A DNA stretch of 64,000 nucleotides from Deltaproteobacteria bacterium (GCA_016717595.1 JADKFE010000001.1:1-64000), one strand, 5' to 3'; shown: positions 27,430-36,145, counted from the stretch's first letter. Translations and numbers: made by a program. The notes: a model not told the origin generated them from the letters alone.

Positions 27430-29004
27430 TTACTCCGGGGCGACCACCACCGTGGGCGCCCGTTTGGGCGGGCGGCCCTCGGCGGCCCACAGCGCCTCGC
27501 TCACGCCACCCTCAGCGGCGATCTGGCGGTAGACGGCGAAGGACTCCCGGGGCACGCGGCGGAAGCCGTCGGCGAAGTCCACCTCAACGAGGCCAAACCG
27601 CGCCTCAAAGCCCTCAGCCCACTCGAAGTTGTCCACGAGCGACCAGTGATAATAGCCGCGCACGTCCACCCCGGCGGAGGACAACATCGAGAGCTCTCGC
27701 AGGTGGCTCACCAGGGCGTATTGGCGGATGGTGTCGTCTAAGGCGGCGTCAGCCACGCCGTTCTCTAAGATGTAGATCGGCGCGTTGTACCGGCTCCAGG
27801 CCTCGTTCACGATGTCGCTGAGGCCCCGGGGGTAGAGCGCCCAGTTGAGATCGTTCACGAGCTCGTTGGGGTCGCTCGGGTCGTTGGCGTGGATGATCGG
27901 CGCGCCGATGTTGGAGGGTGAGATCTCGACGTAGTATCGACCGTAATAGTTGATGCCGACGTAGTCCTGCGCGCCTTTGAGGTTGGGGATGTCTTGGGAG
28001 AAGTCGGTGCCGGTGAGCGCGAAGGTGCCCGTCTGTACGGCGTCGAGCATGTCCCAGATAAAGGCCTCGGCCACCATGGGGGCGCCGATGCGGTCGAGGG
28101 GGAACCAGCCGCGCCAGGGCTCAAACGCCCGGGTGTGCTGGGTGAAGCCGACCTCGACGGTGGCGTCGCGGGAGGTCGCGTCGTCGTGCAGGAGGTGGTA
28201 GGCCACGGCGTGGGCCTCCAACAGCCGGGCGGCGACAGGGGCCACGGCGGGGGGCCCGGCCCGGCGCTCCAGAGGCGGAAAGATGCCCTCCAGATAGCCG
28301 TTGTAGAGGTAGACCATCGGCTCGTTCAGCGTACACCAATGTTTGGCCCGGGGGCCGAAGTGCTGGATCACCGCACGAACGTAGGTCGTCCAGTGGGCGA
28401 TGGCGTCGTCACGCTCAAAGCCACGTTTGCCGTCTTTCTCTTCCCACAGCCAGGCCGGGGTCGAGAAATGAAACAGGGTGACCGAGGCCGTCATGCCCAG
28501 CTCATCCAGAGTGTCAAACACGCCGGTGTAAAACGCGACGGCGGCGGGGTCGGGCTCGGTCATGCCCGGGTTGGGGAAGAGCCGCGCCCAGTCCACGGAG
28601 AAACGAAAGGCGGTGTGGCCTCCTTGGCGGGCGAGCTTGAGATCTTCGACGTAGAGCTCGTCGAAGTTGGACTTCTTGAGGCGCACCTCCTCGGGCCAGG
28701 CCGTGATCTTGGCGATGTGCCCGGGGGTGGCGACGCCGGGGACGGGGCTGTGCTCGGCGCGGTTGTTCGCCGCCGCGTCCCGCTCAAAGACCGTCCAGTC
28801 CGAGGGCTGCTGGTGCTCAACCTGCTGGGCGGCGATGGCGGTGCCCAGCTCAAAGCCTGGGGGGAGCGGGAAGGGGCCGTCCGCCTTGGGGTCGCTCACG
28901 CGCCCATCCCCACGACCGGGGGTGAACACCAACAACAGCACCACGGGCAGCAGCACGACCACGTCAAAGGTGAGCATCAGGGCGATCAGGCGGCGGCGCT
29001 GCAT
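27430..29004 (-). CDS. Family 1 glycosyl hydrolase (beta-glucosidase-like), membrane-anchored
   Basis: 524 aa. An N-terminal hydrophobic helix (about 8-27) anchors the enzyme or acts as a signal. The catalytic barrel shows the acid/base motif TLNEP near residue 225 and the nucleophile motif ILENGVAD near 413, with HFSTPAWLWEE in the usual position between them. This keeps both glutamates expected for a retaining beta-glycosidase. The substrate is unknown; an envelope location suggests external oligosaccharides. It is followed after 6 nt by the HNH protein. Confidence 0.92.
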   Translation of the reverse strand: MQRRRLIALMLTFDVVVLLPVVLLLVFTPGRGDGRVSDPKADGPFPLPPGFELGTAIAAQQVEHQQPSDWTVFERDAAANNRAEHSPVPGVATPGHIAKITAWPEEVRLKKSNFDELYVEDLKLARQGGHTAFRFSVDWARLFPNPGMTEPDPAAVAFYTGVFDTLDELGMTASVTLFHFSTPAWLWEEKDGKRGFERDDAIAHWTTYVRAVIQHFGPRAKHWCTLNEPMVYLYNGYLEGIFPPLERRAGPPAVAPVAARLLEAHAVAYHLLHDDATSRDATVEVGFTQHTRAFEPWRGWFPLDRIGAPMVAEAFIWDMLDAVQTGTFALTGTDFSQDIPNLKGAQDYVGINYYGRYYVEISPSNIGAPIIHANDPSDPNELVNDLNWALYPRGLSDIVNEAWSRYNAPIYILENGVADAALDDTIRQYALVSHLRELSMLSSAGVDVRGYYHWSLVDNFEWAEGFEARFGLVEVDFADGFRRVPRESFAVYRQIAAEGGVSEALWAAEGRPPKRAPTVVVAPE

Positions 29005-29126
29005 GGGGACTCCGTTGGAGGGACGCCCATTAGAGCACGCCGAGCCCTTGGGTGCGGCGATCCTGCGCGCCGATCAGCGCACCGATCGGCGCCCGATGGC
29101 GTTATGAGGCGGGCACGAGGCGCACC

Positions 29127-29972
29127 ATGAGCACGCTCCAGATCCTGCAAGACCAGCACCACATCGTCGGCCGCGCGCGGGAGCTCACCTCGCTCCTCGC
29201 CTGCGTGCGCGCCGAGCGTCATGTGCTCCTGGAGGGCCCCGTCGGTGTGGGCAAGACGGCGATCGCCCGGGCCGTCGCCGAGGCCCTCGGGCGCGGCCTC
29301 GTGCGCGTAGACGGCGACGGCCGGTACTCCGAGGCCCGCCTCGTCGGCCAGTTTGACCCGCCGATGGTGTTGGAGCGCGGCTATGTGCCTGAGGCGTTCC
29401 GCGCCGGGCCCCTGGTGCGAGCGATGCAAGAGGGCGCGGTGCTCTTGCTCAACGAGCTGAACCGGATGCCCGAGGGGGTGCAGAACGTGCTCCTCCCGGC
29501 GCTGGACGAGGGCCTCGTCTATGTGCCGCACTTCGGCGCCGTGCGCGCGGCGCCGGGCTTCTTGGTGCTGGCGACGCAGAACCCCGCGGAGTTTGTGGCC
29601 ACGGCGGATCTCTCCGAGGCGCTCCTCGACCGCTTTGAGCTGGTGCGCCTCGACTACCAAGGCGCCGATGAAGAGGCGCAGATCGTGCGCCAAGAGGCCC
29701 GCTGCGCGCCCAGCGAAGAGATCATCCGTGAGGCCGTGGCCATCGCCCGGGCCACCCGGGGCGACAGCCGCATTCGCCGCGGCGCCTCGGTGCGCGCGGC
29801 CGTGGCCATCGCCGATCTCGCCGCCCAGCTCGACGGCGACGTGTCCCGGGCGGCGGAGCTAGCGCTGCCCACCCGCATTGAGCTGATGGAGGAGCGCTCG
29901 GGGGATCTGCAGGCCCTTCTGGACGAGCTCAAAAAAAAAAGCAGCCCGATGAGTTCAGCGACACCGCGCTAA
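29127..29972 (+). CDS. MoxR-type AAA+ ATPase, zero-frame product
   Basis: 281 aa from ATG 29127. Walker A GPVGVGKT (residues 37-44), Walker B AVLLLNEL (about 104-111), and the MoxR-typical LATQNPAEF sensor segment. MoxR ATPases work with VWA-domain proteins as chaperone or metal-insertion machines. The zero frame runs through an A10 tract (29931-29940) and stops at 29970-29972 after only ten more codons (SSPMSSATPR). The -1 frame continues without a stop into the VWA domain, so this may be the short form of a two-product gene. Confidence 0.92.
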   Translation: MSTLQILQDQHHIVGRARELTSLLACVRAERHVLLEGPVGVGKTAIARAVAEALGRGLVRVDGDGRYSEARLVGQFDPPMVLERGYVPEAFRAGPLVRAMQEGAVLLLNELNRMPEGVQNVLLPALDEGLVYVPHFGAVRAAPGFLVLATQNPAEFVATADLSEALLDRFELVRLDYQGADEEAQIVRQEARCAPSEEIIREAVAIARATRGDSRIRRGASVRAAVAIADLAAQLDGDVSRAAELALPTRIELMEERSGDLQALLDELKKKSSPMSSATPR

Positions 29973-29986
29973 AGCCGACGCTGAAC
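29931..29986 (+). promoter_or_regulatory. Candidate -1 frameshift / transcriptional slippage signal
   Basis: An A10 run (29931-29940) contains the slippery heptamer A-AAA-AAA in the correct phase, followed by G. Thirteen nt after the run begins a perfect 8-bp stem, GTTCAGCG (29953-29960) with CGCTGAAC (29979-29986), and an 18-nt loop that contains the zero-frame stop codon TAA (29970-29972). Moving -1 at the heptamer continues as KQPDEFSDTAL into the VWA frame. The A10 run is exceptional in this GC-rich DNA. A single-A sequence error in the run is the main alternative. Confidence 0.6.
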
Positions 29987-30886
29987 CTCACCAACAGCGC
30001 CACCCAGAGCTACAAGCGCGACCCGAACGACACCACGGCGCCGTTCTTTGAGGGGCAAGACCTGGAGTCTGTAGACGCCAAGCTGCCCGCGGGCTGGGAG
30101 GCCGCGCAGCACCTTCACCGGCTCAAGAAGACCTTAGGCGAAGGCAAAGCCCTCAAGATCGTGACCGAGCGGGCCATCGACGCGGTGCTGCAGCGCGCCC
30201 GGGCCTACCTGCGCCACACCTCACGGCCCACGCGGGTGGTGGTCGGCGCCTGGCCTGAGGAGGGTGAGCTGGACACGATGGCCACCTTGGAGAACCCGCC
30301 GCGCCCGCGGCAAGACGGTCGGCGCTCACGCTACGACGCCGAGGATCTGGTGCTCACCCGACGTGACCCCCGGGACGCCGACGTGGTCGTGATCCTCGAC
30401 ATGAGCCTGTCCATGACCGGGGAGAAGATCGCGCTCACGGCGGTCTCGGCGGCGATCTTACACATGAAGCTGGAGGCCGTGGGGGTGGTCGCCTTCGACA
30501 CCACGGCGACGACGCTCGTGCGGGTGGGGGAGGTCGTCAGCGCCCGGGAGCTCGTGCGCCGGGTGCTCATGGTGCCCGCCCAAGGCTACACCCACATCAG
30601 CGCCGGGCTTGAGGCGGGGCTGGTGGAGCTGCGGCGGTCCAAACGCCGGGAGCGTGTGGGGCTTCTGCTGAGCGACGGCATCACGAACGTCGGCTGGGAT
30701 CCGGTGAAGGTGGCCGCGCGGTTCCCCTGCCTACACGTCGTGCAGCTTGGCCGCGACCTGCCCCAAGGCAACCGCGCCTGCCGTCAGATGGCGCTGGCCG
30801 GGCGCGGGCGCCGGTTCCACGCGCCGACGACGGTGGCCCTGCCCGGCGTGGTGAAGCGTGTCATTCGTGAGGTCTTTCGCACCTGA
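29939..30886 (+). CDS. VWA-domain part of the MoxR-VWA pair, read in the -1 frame
   Basis: The frame is open from the A10 tract to 30886, giving about 315 residues, or 586 residues when fused to the ATPase. It contains no ATG before 30279; a GTG at 30161 exists, but starting there would leave 70 well-formed codons unused. The linker (KPTLNLTNSATQSYKRDPND) leads to a von Willebrand A domain beginning near 30380 with the MIDAS motif VVILDMSLSMTGEK, a Thr in YTHISAGLEAG and LLLSDGITNVGWD. An ATPase-linker-VWA order is like that of BchD/ChlD-type chelatase subunits. Which metal or client it serves is unknown. Confidence 0.85.
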   Translation, partial: KQPDEFSDTALKPTLNLTNSATQSYKRDPNDTTAPFFEGQDLESVDAKLPAGWEAAQHLHRLKKTLGEGKALKIVTERAIDAVLQRARAYLRHTSRPTRVVVGAWPEEGELDTMATLENPPRPRQDGRRSRYDAEDLVLTRRDPRDADVVVILDMSLSMTGEKIALTAVSAAILHMKLEAVGVVAFDTTATTLVRVGEVVSARELVRRVLMVPAQGYTHISAGLEAGLVELRRSKRRERVGLLLSDGITNVGWDPVKVAARFPCLHVVQLGRDLPQGNRACRQMALAGRGRRFHAPTTVALPGVVKRVIREVFRT

Positions 30887-30950
30887 TCGAGCCATCTCCA
30901 GATAATCCCTAAACTTTCCTCTATGGTGAGATCATCGCCAGGAGGGCGTG

Positions 30951-32264
30951 ATGGGACCAGGAAGGTTCATCCGAGGGTGTGTGATCTGCGTGGCGCTCGG
31001 CGGCTGCATCCGGCCTGACGGCGCGGACGACGAGGGCAGTGACTCTGGCGGGGACGACACGGGCGGCCCGTGCACCTCACGATCGTGGTTCCCAGACGCC
31101 GACGGCGACGGCTACGGCGTACAAGAGGGCGCGGTGGAGGGCTGTGAGCCGCCGCTCGCCGAGGGGTACGCGGACGAGGCCGGAGACTGCGATGAGGGCG
31201 ACTCCACGGTGTACCCCAACGCCGCGGAGCTCTGCGACGGCCTGGACAACGACTGCGACGGCGACGCGGCGGATCTGGGCCTCGTGACGTTCTGGCCAGA
31301 GGGCGGCGGCTCGGCCGAGCCTTATGAACGAAAGCTCGCCGGGAAGCTCCTCGCCTTGAGCGATCCCGGCACCTTACGGCTGTGCGACGGGGCGCACACG
31401 GGGCAGCTCCGGGTGAGCGCGATCGGGCTCACCGTCGAAGGCCTGGGCGGCGCGGCGCTCACGAGCCTCGACGCCCAAGGCGCGGGCAACGTCGTGAGCG
31501 TCGAGGACGGCGCGGAGCTGATCCTGAGCGGGCTCACGCTCACCGGTGGGGACTCCAGCCGCGGGGGAGGGCTGAACTGCCTCGGCGCGGCCGTGACTCT
31601 CAGCGGAGTCACGATCGCCGAGAACCACGCTGAAGACGGCGGCGGGCTCAACGCCGAGCAGGGCTGCGCGCTCCTCGCCCAAGACGTCACCCTGCGCGAC
31701 AACCGCGCCGATGATCTCGGCGGCGGGGCCCGGCTGGACACCGCCGGTCTCATCGCCGTGGGCCTCAGCCTCTCGGGCAACAGCGCCGGGGAGGAGGGCG
31801 GCGGCCTCTACGCCCAGTCGAGCGTCATCGCCGGCGACAGCCTCGCGGCCACGGGCAACGCGGCGCCGCTGGCGGCGGGCATGTCGTGGGTGGCGACGTC
31901 GGGGGTGCTGGGGCAGCTCACCCTGAGCGACAACGTCGCGGAGAACGACGGCGGCGGCCTGTTCTTGCGCGACGCCACGCTCACCGCCGAGGCGGGCCTG
32001 GCCAGCGGCAACGAGTGCGAGAACGCGGGCGCGGCGTTTTTGCTCTCTGGGACGAGCGCGCTCACCCTCACCAACGTGCTGCTCACCGAGAACGTCGCGC
32101 GCCAAGGCGGCGGCGTGTGGCTCTCAAGCGCGTCGAGCTTCACCTGGAGCGGCGGCGGCTGGCTCAACAACGACCCCGACGACGTCTACCACGGCGGCCA
32201 GAGCTGGGCGCTGACCGGAAGCGGCGGTGGATCCTGCCTTGCCGGGAGCTGCGTGACGAACTGA
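30951..32264 (+). CDS. Lipoprotein with MopE-type motif and right-handed beta-helix repeats, copy 1
   Basis: 437 aa; ATG 30951 has AGGAGG 5 nt upstream (GTG 30948 is the alternative). Signal peptide with lipobox LGGC. Residues about 25-105 contain one MopE-type metal-binding unit (DADGDGYG ... GDCDEGDSTVYPNAAELC ... DNDCDGD). From about 140 repeated GGG/N turns (RGGGLNC, EDGGGLNAE, LGGGARL, EEGGGLYA, NDGGGLFL) form a right-handed beta-helix like Pmp-type adhesins. It is tandemly duplicated with the next gene, and the last 133 nt of the two are identical. Probably a surface-exposed adhesin or scaffold. Confidence 0.88.
   Translation: MGPGRFIRGCVICVALGGCIRPDGADDEGSDSGGDDTGGPCTSRSWFPDADGDGYGVQEGAVEGCEPPLAEGYADEAGDCDEGDSTVYPNAAELCDGLDNDCDGDAADLGLVTFWPEGGGSAEPYERKLAGKLLALSDPGTLRLCDGAHTGQLRVSAIGLTVEGLGGAALTSLDAQGAGNVVSVEDGAELILSGLTLTGGDSSRGGGLNCLGAAVTLSGVTIAENHAEDGGGLNAEQGCALLAQDVTLRDNRADDLGGGARLDTAGLIAVGLSLSGNSAGEEGGGLYAQSSVIAGDSLAATGNAAPLAAGMSWVATSGVLGQLTLSDNVAENDGGGLFLRDATLTAEAGLASGNECENAGAAFLLSGTSALTLTNVLLTENVARQGGGVWLSSASSFTWSGGGWLNNDPDDVYHGGQSWALTGSGGGSCLAGSCVTN
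32132..32264 (+). repeat. 133-nt exact repeat, copy 1 (3' end of beta-helix gene 1)
   Basis: Identical base for base to 33562-33694, ending at the stop codon in both genes. The rest of the paralogues is similar but clearly diverged, so the ends look homogenised by recent gene conversion or held by strong selection. Confidence 0.9.
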
Positions 32265-32392
32265 CGCGCCGCCTCGTCGCGCCGCGGCCCAGCGCTGGGC
32301 AGCCAAACTTTGTGAGAGATTTCAACACACATTGCGCCGATCCGCGAAGCTCTGGGAGTCCTCCGTTAAGGTGAGGGTCTCCTTCGGAGCCG

Positions 32393-33694
32393 ATGATGCG
32401 ACTTACAATGTACGTCTTTTGCGGTGGTGTGGCGCTTTGTGGTTGCGGCGGGCCAAAGGTCGCCGACGACGGTGGGCTCCCCAACGACAGCGACACGGGC
32501 GGCCCGTGCACGACGCGCTGGTGGTTCCCCGATGAGGACGGCGACGGCTTCGGGACCCAAGACGGGGGCGCTGAGGCCTGTGAGCCGCCGTTTGAGGGCT
32601 ACGTGACCCAGGCCGGGGACTGTGATGACGGCGATGGGTCGGTGAACCCCAACGCCCCTGAGCTCTGCGATGGCCTCGACAACAACTGCGACGGCATCGG
32701 GTCGGATCGGGGCCTGGTGACCTTCTGGCCGGTGAGCGGCCCGCCGGAGCCGGTTGAGGGGGGCCTGGGTGGGACGCTCCTGGAGTTGAACGATCCTGGC
32801 ACCTTGCGGCTGTGTGATGGCGCGCACACCGGGCAGCTCCGGGTGAGCGCGGCGGGGGTCACCGTCGAGGGCCTCGGCGGCGCGGCGCTCACGAGCCTCG
32901 ACGCTCAAGGCGCCGGCAGCGTCGTGAGCGTCGAAGAGGACGCGGAGCTTACCTTGAGCGGGCTCACCCTCACCGGAGGGGACTCCAGCCGCGGGGGAGG
33001 CCTGAACTGCCTTGGCGCCTCCGTGACTCTCAGCGGAGTCACGATCGCCGGAAACCACGCTGAAGACGGCGGCGGGCTCAACGCCGAGCAAGGCTGCGCG
33101 CTCACCGCGCAAGACGTCACGATTCAGGAAAACCACGCCGACGACCTCGGCGGCGGGGCGCGGCTTGAGGAGGCCACGCTCACCACGAACGGGCTGAGCC
33201 TCCTCGGGAACAGCGCCGGGGAGGAGGGCGGCGGGATGTACGCCCAGTCGAGCCTCATCACCGGCGAGAACCTCGCGGTGATGGGCAACGAGGCGCCCCT
33301 GGCGGCGGGGCTCTCTTGGCTCGGCACCGCGGGGAACGTGGATCGGCTCACCTTGAGCGACAACCTCGCCGAGAGTGATGGCGGCGGGCTGTTTTTGCGT
33401 GACGCCAGGCTCACCGCTGGCGCCGGGCTCGCGAGCGGCAACTCCTGCGACAACGCCGGAGGGGCGTTTTTGCTCTCCGGCACAAGCACGCTCACGCTCA
33501 CGAACGTGGAGATCAACGAGAACATCGCGACCGAGGGCGCCGGCGTGTGGCTCAACAGCGTGTCGAGCTTCACCTGGAGCGGCGGCGGCTGGCTCAACAA
33601 CGACCCCGACGACGTCTACCACGGCGGCCAGAGCTGGGCGCTGACCGGAAGCGGCGGTGGATCCTGCCTTGCCGGGAGCTGCGTGACGAACTGA
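32393..33694 (+). CDS. Lipoprotein with MopE-type motif and right-handed beta-helix repeats, copy 2
   Basis: 433 aa, tandem paralogue of the preceding gene with the same order: lipoprotein signal (ALCGC), one MopE-type unit (DEDGDGFG ... GDCDDGDGSVNPNAPELC ... DNNCDGI) and beta-helix turns (SRGGGLNC, EDGGGLNA, EEGGGMYA, SDGGGLFL). Signal peptides and the N-terminal third are the most diverged parts. GGAG lies 5 nt before the ATG at 32393. Separated from copy 1 by 128 bp with no gene; each copy seems to carry its own short leader. Confidence 0.88.
   Translation: MMRLTMYVFCGGVALCGCGGPKVADDGGLPNDSDTGGPCTTRWWFPDEDGDGFGTQDGGAEACEPPFEGYVTQAGDCDDGDGSVNPNAPELCDGLDNNCDGIGSDRGLVTFWPVSGPPEPVEGGLGGTLLELNDPGTLRLCDGAHTGQLRVSAAGVTVEGLGGAALTSLDAQGAGSVVSVEEDAELTLSGLTLTGGDSSRGGGLNCLGASVTLSGVTIAGNHAEDGGGLNAEQGCALTAQDVTIQENHADDLGGGARLEEATLTTNGLSLLGNSAGEEGGGMYAQSSLITGENLAVMGNEAPLAAGLSWLGTAGNVDRLTLSDNLAESDGGGLFLRDARLTAGAGLASGNSCDNAGGAFLLSGTSTLTLTNVEINENIATEGAGVWLNSVSSFTWSGGGWLNNDPDDVYHGGQSWALTGSGGGSCLAGSCVTN
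33562..33694 (+). repeat. 133-nt exact repeat, copy 2 (3' end of beta-helix gene 2)
   Basis: Identical to 32132-32264, including the stop codon; the sequences diverge immediately after the TGA. Confidence 0.9.
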
Positions 33695-33741
33695 TCGGCC
33701 GCGGGGCTCCGCTTCTTCGTGGGCTGGAGTAGACTCCTCCC

Positions 33742-35520
33742 ATGCCCTCCGATGATCCCCGCCGCGACCCGGCGCTCACGCTCTCCCAAGCGACCGTCCT
33801 GCTCCACCGCGCCTACGCCCAGCTCTTGCGGGCCTTTGGGCACGAGGCCACCCTCGTCACGCCGGACGGGCCGCTGGCGGAGGTGCGCGCGGTGAACCTC
33901 ACCCTGCGGCGCCGTGGGGTGCTGCGGGCGTCGATGTCGGGCGCCGGACCCTCGATCCTCGACGCCGTGGACGAGGCCGCGCGGCGGGCGGCGTCAGACG
34001 CGCGCTACGGCGGCGGCCTGTGCGCGGCGGAGCTGCACCAGCTCGACCTGGAGCTGTGGGTGAACGTCGGCGTCGAGGACGTCACCGAGCGGGATCCAAA
34101 GCGCCTCGCGCGCCTCTTGCCCTGCGGCGTGGTGGGCGTCGAGCTGAAGGTCGGCGACAAGTCGGCCTATTTTAAGCCGTCGGTGGCCTTGACCTCGGGG
34201 CTCACGACGCCGGAGCTGCTCTTGGGGCGCCTCGCGCGAAAGGCGGGGCTGCCCAAGGGCGCTTGGCGTCGGCCCACGGCCAAGCTCTCCCGCACCCTCT
34301 GGCGGCATTTTGTGCTGGAGCATGGCGAGCGCGCCGTCGAGCTTCGCCGCCTGCGGCCCTTCCCCGAGCCCGAGGTCAGCCGCGAGACGCTCTCGTTGAT
34401 GCTCGAGGGCGCCTTGGCCCGGCTCTTGCGGGTGCAGCGCGCCGATGGCAGCTACGCCTACCAGTTTGATGGGCGCACGGACTCTTGGGATCACGGCGCG
34501 TTTAACCTCGTGCGGATGGCGGGCTCGGCCTACAGCGTCTCCCGCGCCGCGGCGTTTTTGCCGCCGGATCACCCCCTGCGAGCGCCCGCGCAGCAGAGCG
34601 CCCGACGCGCCTTGGACTTCTTGTTGGCCCGGGCCACGCCGTTCCCGCACGCGCCCCACGCCGACTACATCGCCCAGGGCCTCAGCGCCAAAGAGCGCGC
34701 CCAAGGCAAGCTCGGCGCCTTGGCGCTCACGATCCTGGCGATGGAGTATGGCGACTTCCCGAAGCAGCTCGCCGAGGCCCGGCGGCGGCTCATCGACGGC
34801 GTGCTGACGATGCAGCGCGCGGACGGGGTCTTTCGGTGCAGCGTAGGCGTCGAGGAGACCGGCGAGGAGCCCAACCAGGACTACTACCCCGGGGAGGCGC
34901 TGCTCGCGTTGGCCGGCGCGGTGCGGCTGGGGGAGACGCCGCGGGCGCCCTTCGCCATGCTGCGCGCGTTGCGCCACTATCAGGCGCGTTTTGCGCGGGC
35001 GCCGACCAGCGCGTTTGTGCTCTGGCAGTCGGATGCCTGGCGATCCTTCTTGGAGCGCCAGTGGGAGAGCGATCGCCCCGTGCCTTGGGCCACGGAGGAG
35101 CAGGTTGAGAGCATCCGCGAGTTCGTCTGGGCCCAGATTGAGCTGCTCTTGGCCCGGCAGGTCAGGCCCAAACGAGGGGCAGATCCCCAGCGCATCGGCG
35201 GCTTCGCCATGGGGATCGCGTCTCCCACGGCGGCCAGCACGGTGTACGCCGAGGCCATCGCCCGGGCGGCGGAGCTCGCCAGGCTGTGCGGTGACCTGCC
35301 ACGGGCCCGGCGGTACGCCGAGTCGGCGCGGCTGGCCTTCGGGTTCGCGGCGCGGCTCTATCTCTGGCCCTGCCAGCGCCCGTTCTTTGTGCGCCCGGAG
35401 CTTGTTCTGGGCGGCTCGACCCTGGACCTCAACGGGTTCATCTTACGCAACGACTTTGAGCAGCACCTCATCACGGCGATCATCGCCGCGCTGGAGACGG
35501 AGACGCTCTGGCAGGGCTGA
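33742..35520 (+). CDS. AMMECR1 domain fused to an alpha/alpha-toroid (six-hairpin-like) domain
   Basis: 592 aa, cytoplasmic. The first ~190 residues match an AMMECR1-like domain: AVDEAARRAASDARYGG-type helix, then LHQLDLELWVNVGVED and a modified LRASMSGAG in place of the canonical LRG loop. From about 210 the protein is a repeated helical-hairpin domain (MLEGALARLLRVQRADGSYAYQ, LTMQRADGVFRCSV, QDYYPGEALLALAGA), as in terpene-cyclase or glycosidase alpha/alpha toroids. The catalytic identity is not clear. AMMECR1 is otherwise associated with radical-SAM and Memo proteins, neither of which is nearby. A strong shared terminator follows. Confidence 0.8.
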   Translation: MPSDDPRRDPALTLSQATVLLHRAYAQLLRAFGHEATLVTPDGPLAEVRAVNLTLRRRGVLRASMSGAGPSILDAVDEAARRAASDARYGGGLCAAELHQLDLELWVNVGVEDVTERDPKRLARLLPCGVVGVELKVGDKSAYFKPSVALTSGLTTPELLLGRLARKAGLPKGAWRRPTAKLSRTLWRHFVLEHGERAVELRRLRPFPEPEVSRETLSLMLEGALARLLRVQRADGSYAYQFDGRTDSWDHGAFNLVRMAGSAYSVSRAAAFLPPDHPLRAPAQQSARRALDFLLARATPFPHAPHADYIAQGLSAKERAQGKLGALALTILAMEYGDFPKQLAEARRRLIDGVLTMQRADGVFRCSVGVEETGEEPNQDYYPGEALLALAGAVRLGETPRAPFAMLRALRHYQARFARAPTSAFVLWQSDAWRSFLERQWESDRPVPWATEEQVESIREFVWAQIELLLARQVRPKRGADPQRIGGFAMGIASPTAASTVYAEAIARAAELARLCGDLPRARRYAESARLAFGFAARLYLWPCQRPFFVRPELVLGGSTLDLNGFILRNDFEQHLITAIIAALETETLWQG

Positions 35521-35574
35521 GGGGCTTGGCGCCGCCGTTGGGCGTCGCTCGTGACGAAACCCCAGAGACAAGAA

Positions 35575-35603
35575 CCCCCGCGTCGAATCAATCGACGCGG
35601 GGG
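35575..35603. terminator. Bidirectional rho-independent-type terminator
   Basis: A perfect 12-bp stem, CCCCCGCGTCGA / TCGACGCGGGGG, with a 5-nt loop (35587-35591), lies between the convergent AMMECR1-fusion gene (+) and the RRM gene (-). The flank on the minus strand is T-rich (TTCTTGTCTCT), that on the plus strand only moderately so. Confidence 0.8.
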
Positions 35604-35612
35604 AGCTTGTTG

Positions 35613-35637
35613 CCCTGATCAGACTGGCTGATCGGGG
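35613..35637 (-). terminator. Second hairpin just after the RRM gene
   Basis: CCCTGATCAG (35613-35622) pairs with CTGATCGGGG (35628-35637) with one T-G wobble and a 5-nt loop. It lies 8 nt beyond the stop codon of the RRM gene and before the stronger hairpin, so it may protect the transcript end. Confidence 0.5.
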
Positions 35638-35644
35638 AGGACGA

Positions 35645-36145
35645 CTACCAGTCGTCGCCGCCGGAGCGACCGCCGCCGCGACCGTAGCCGCCGCCGCCAC
35701 CACCGCGACCACGGCCACCGCCGCCGCCACCGTAGCCGCCGCGATCGCCGCCGCCACCACCGTAGCCGCCGCCACCGCCGCCGCCGCCGTAACCACCGCC
35801 GCCGCCGCCGCCGAAGCCGCCGCCACCGCCGCCGCTACGACCACCGCCGCCGCCGCCGAAGCCGCCGCGACCACCGCCGCCGCCGCCACCCGTGCGGGGG
35901 CGATCTTCGGCTTCGTTGACGCGGATGGCGCGGCCATCGAGGTTCGCGCCGTCCATCTTGCCGATCGCGGTCGTGGCCGCGTCGCCATCCTGCATGGTCA
36001 CGAAGCCGAAGCCACGAGAACGACCGGTCTCACGGTCGGTCACGACTTTCGCCTCATCGACATCCCCGAAGGCCTCGAAGGCCCGACGAAGGGAGTCATC
36101 GGTCGTGTTCCAGCTCAGACCACCTACGAACAATTTCTTTGCCAT
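35645..36145 (-). CDS. RRM-type RNA-binding protein with glycine-rich tail
   Basis: 166 aa. Single RNA-recognition motif in residues 1-80: RNP2 LFVGGL at about 5-10 and RNP1 RGFGFVTM at about 44-51. The tail (about 90-160) is a long run of Gly with Arg and Tyr (RGG/GGY style) ending SGGDDW, low in complexity and prone to phase separation. Proteins of this type act as cold-inducible RNA chaperones in cyanobacteria and other bacteria. A GATAAT -10-like box and a small hairpin lie upstream, and two terminators follow. Confidence 0.95.
   Translation of the reverse strand: MAKKLFVGGLSWNTTDDSLRRAFEAFGDVDEAKVVTDRETGRSRGFGFVTMQDGDAATTAIGKMDGANLDGRAIRVNEAEDRPRTGGGGGGGRGGFGGGGGGRSGGGGGGFGGGGGGGYGGGGGGGGYGGGGGDRGGYGGGGGGRGRGGGGGGYGRGGGRSGGDDW

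Noticed and set aside
35690..35890. Triplet-repeat tract that looks like a repeat array
   Set aside because: It is the coding sequence of the Gly-rich tail of the RRM protein, with no spacers or regular direct repeat units as in CRISPR.
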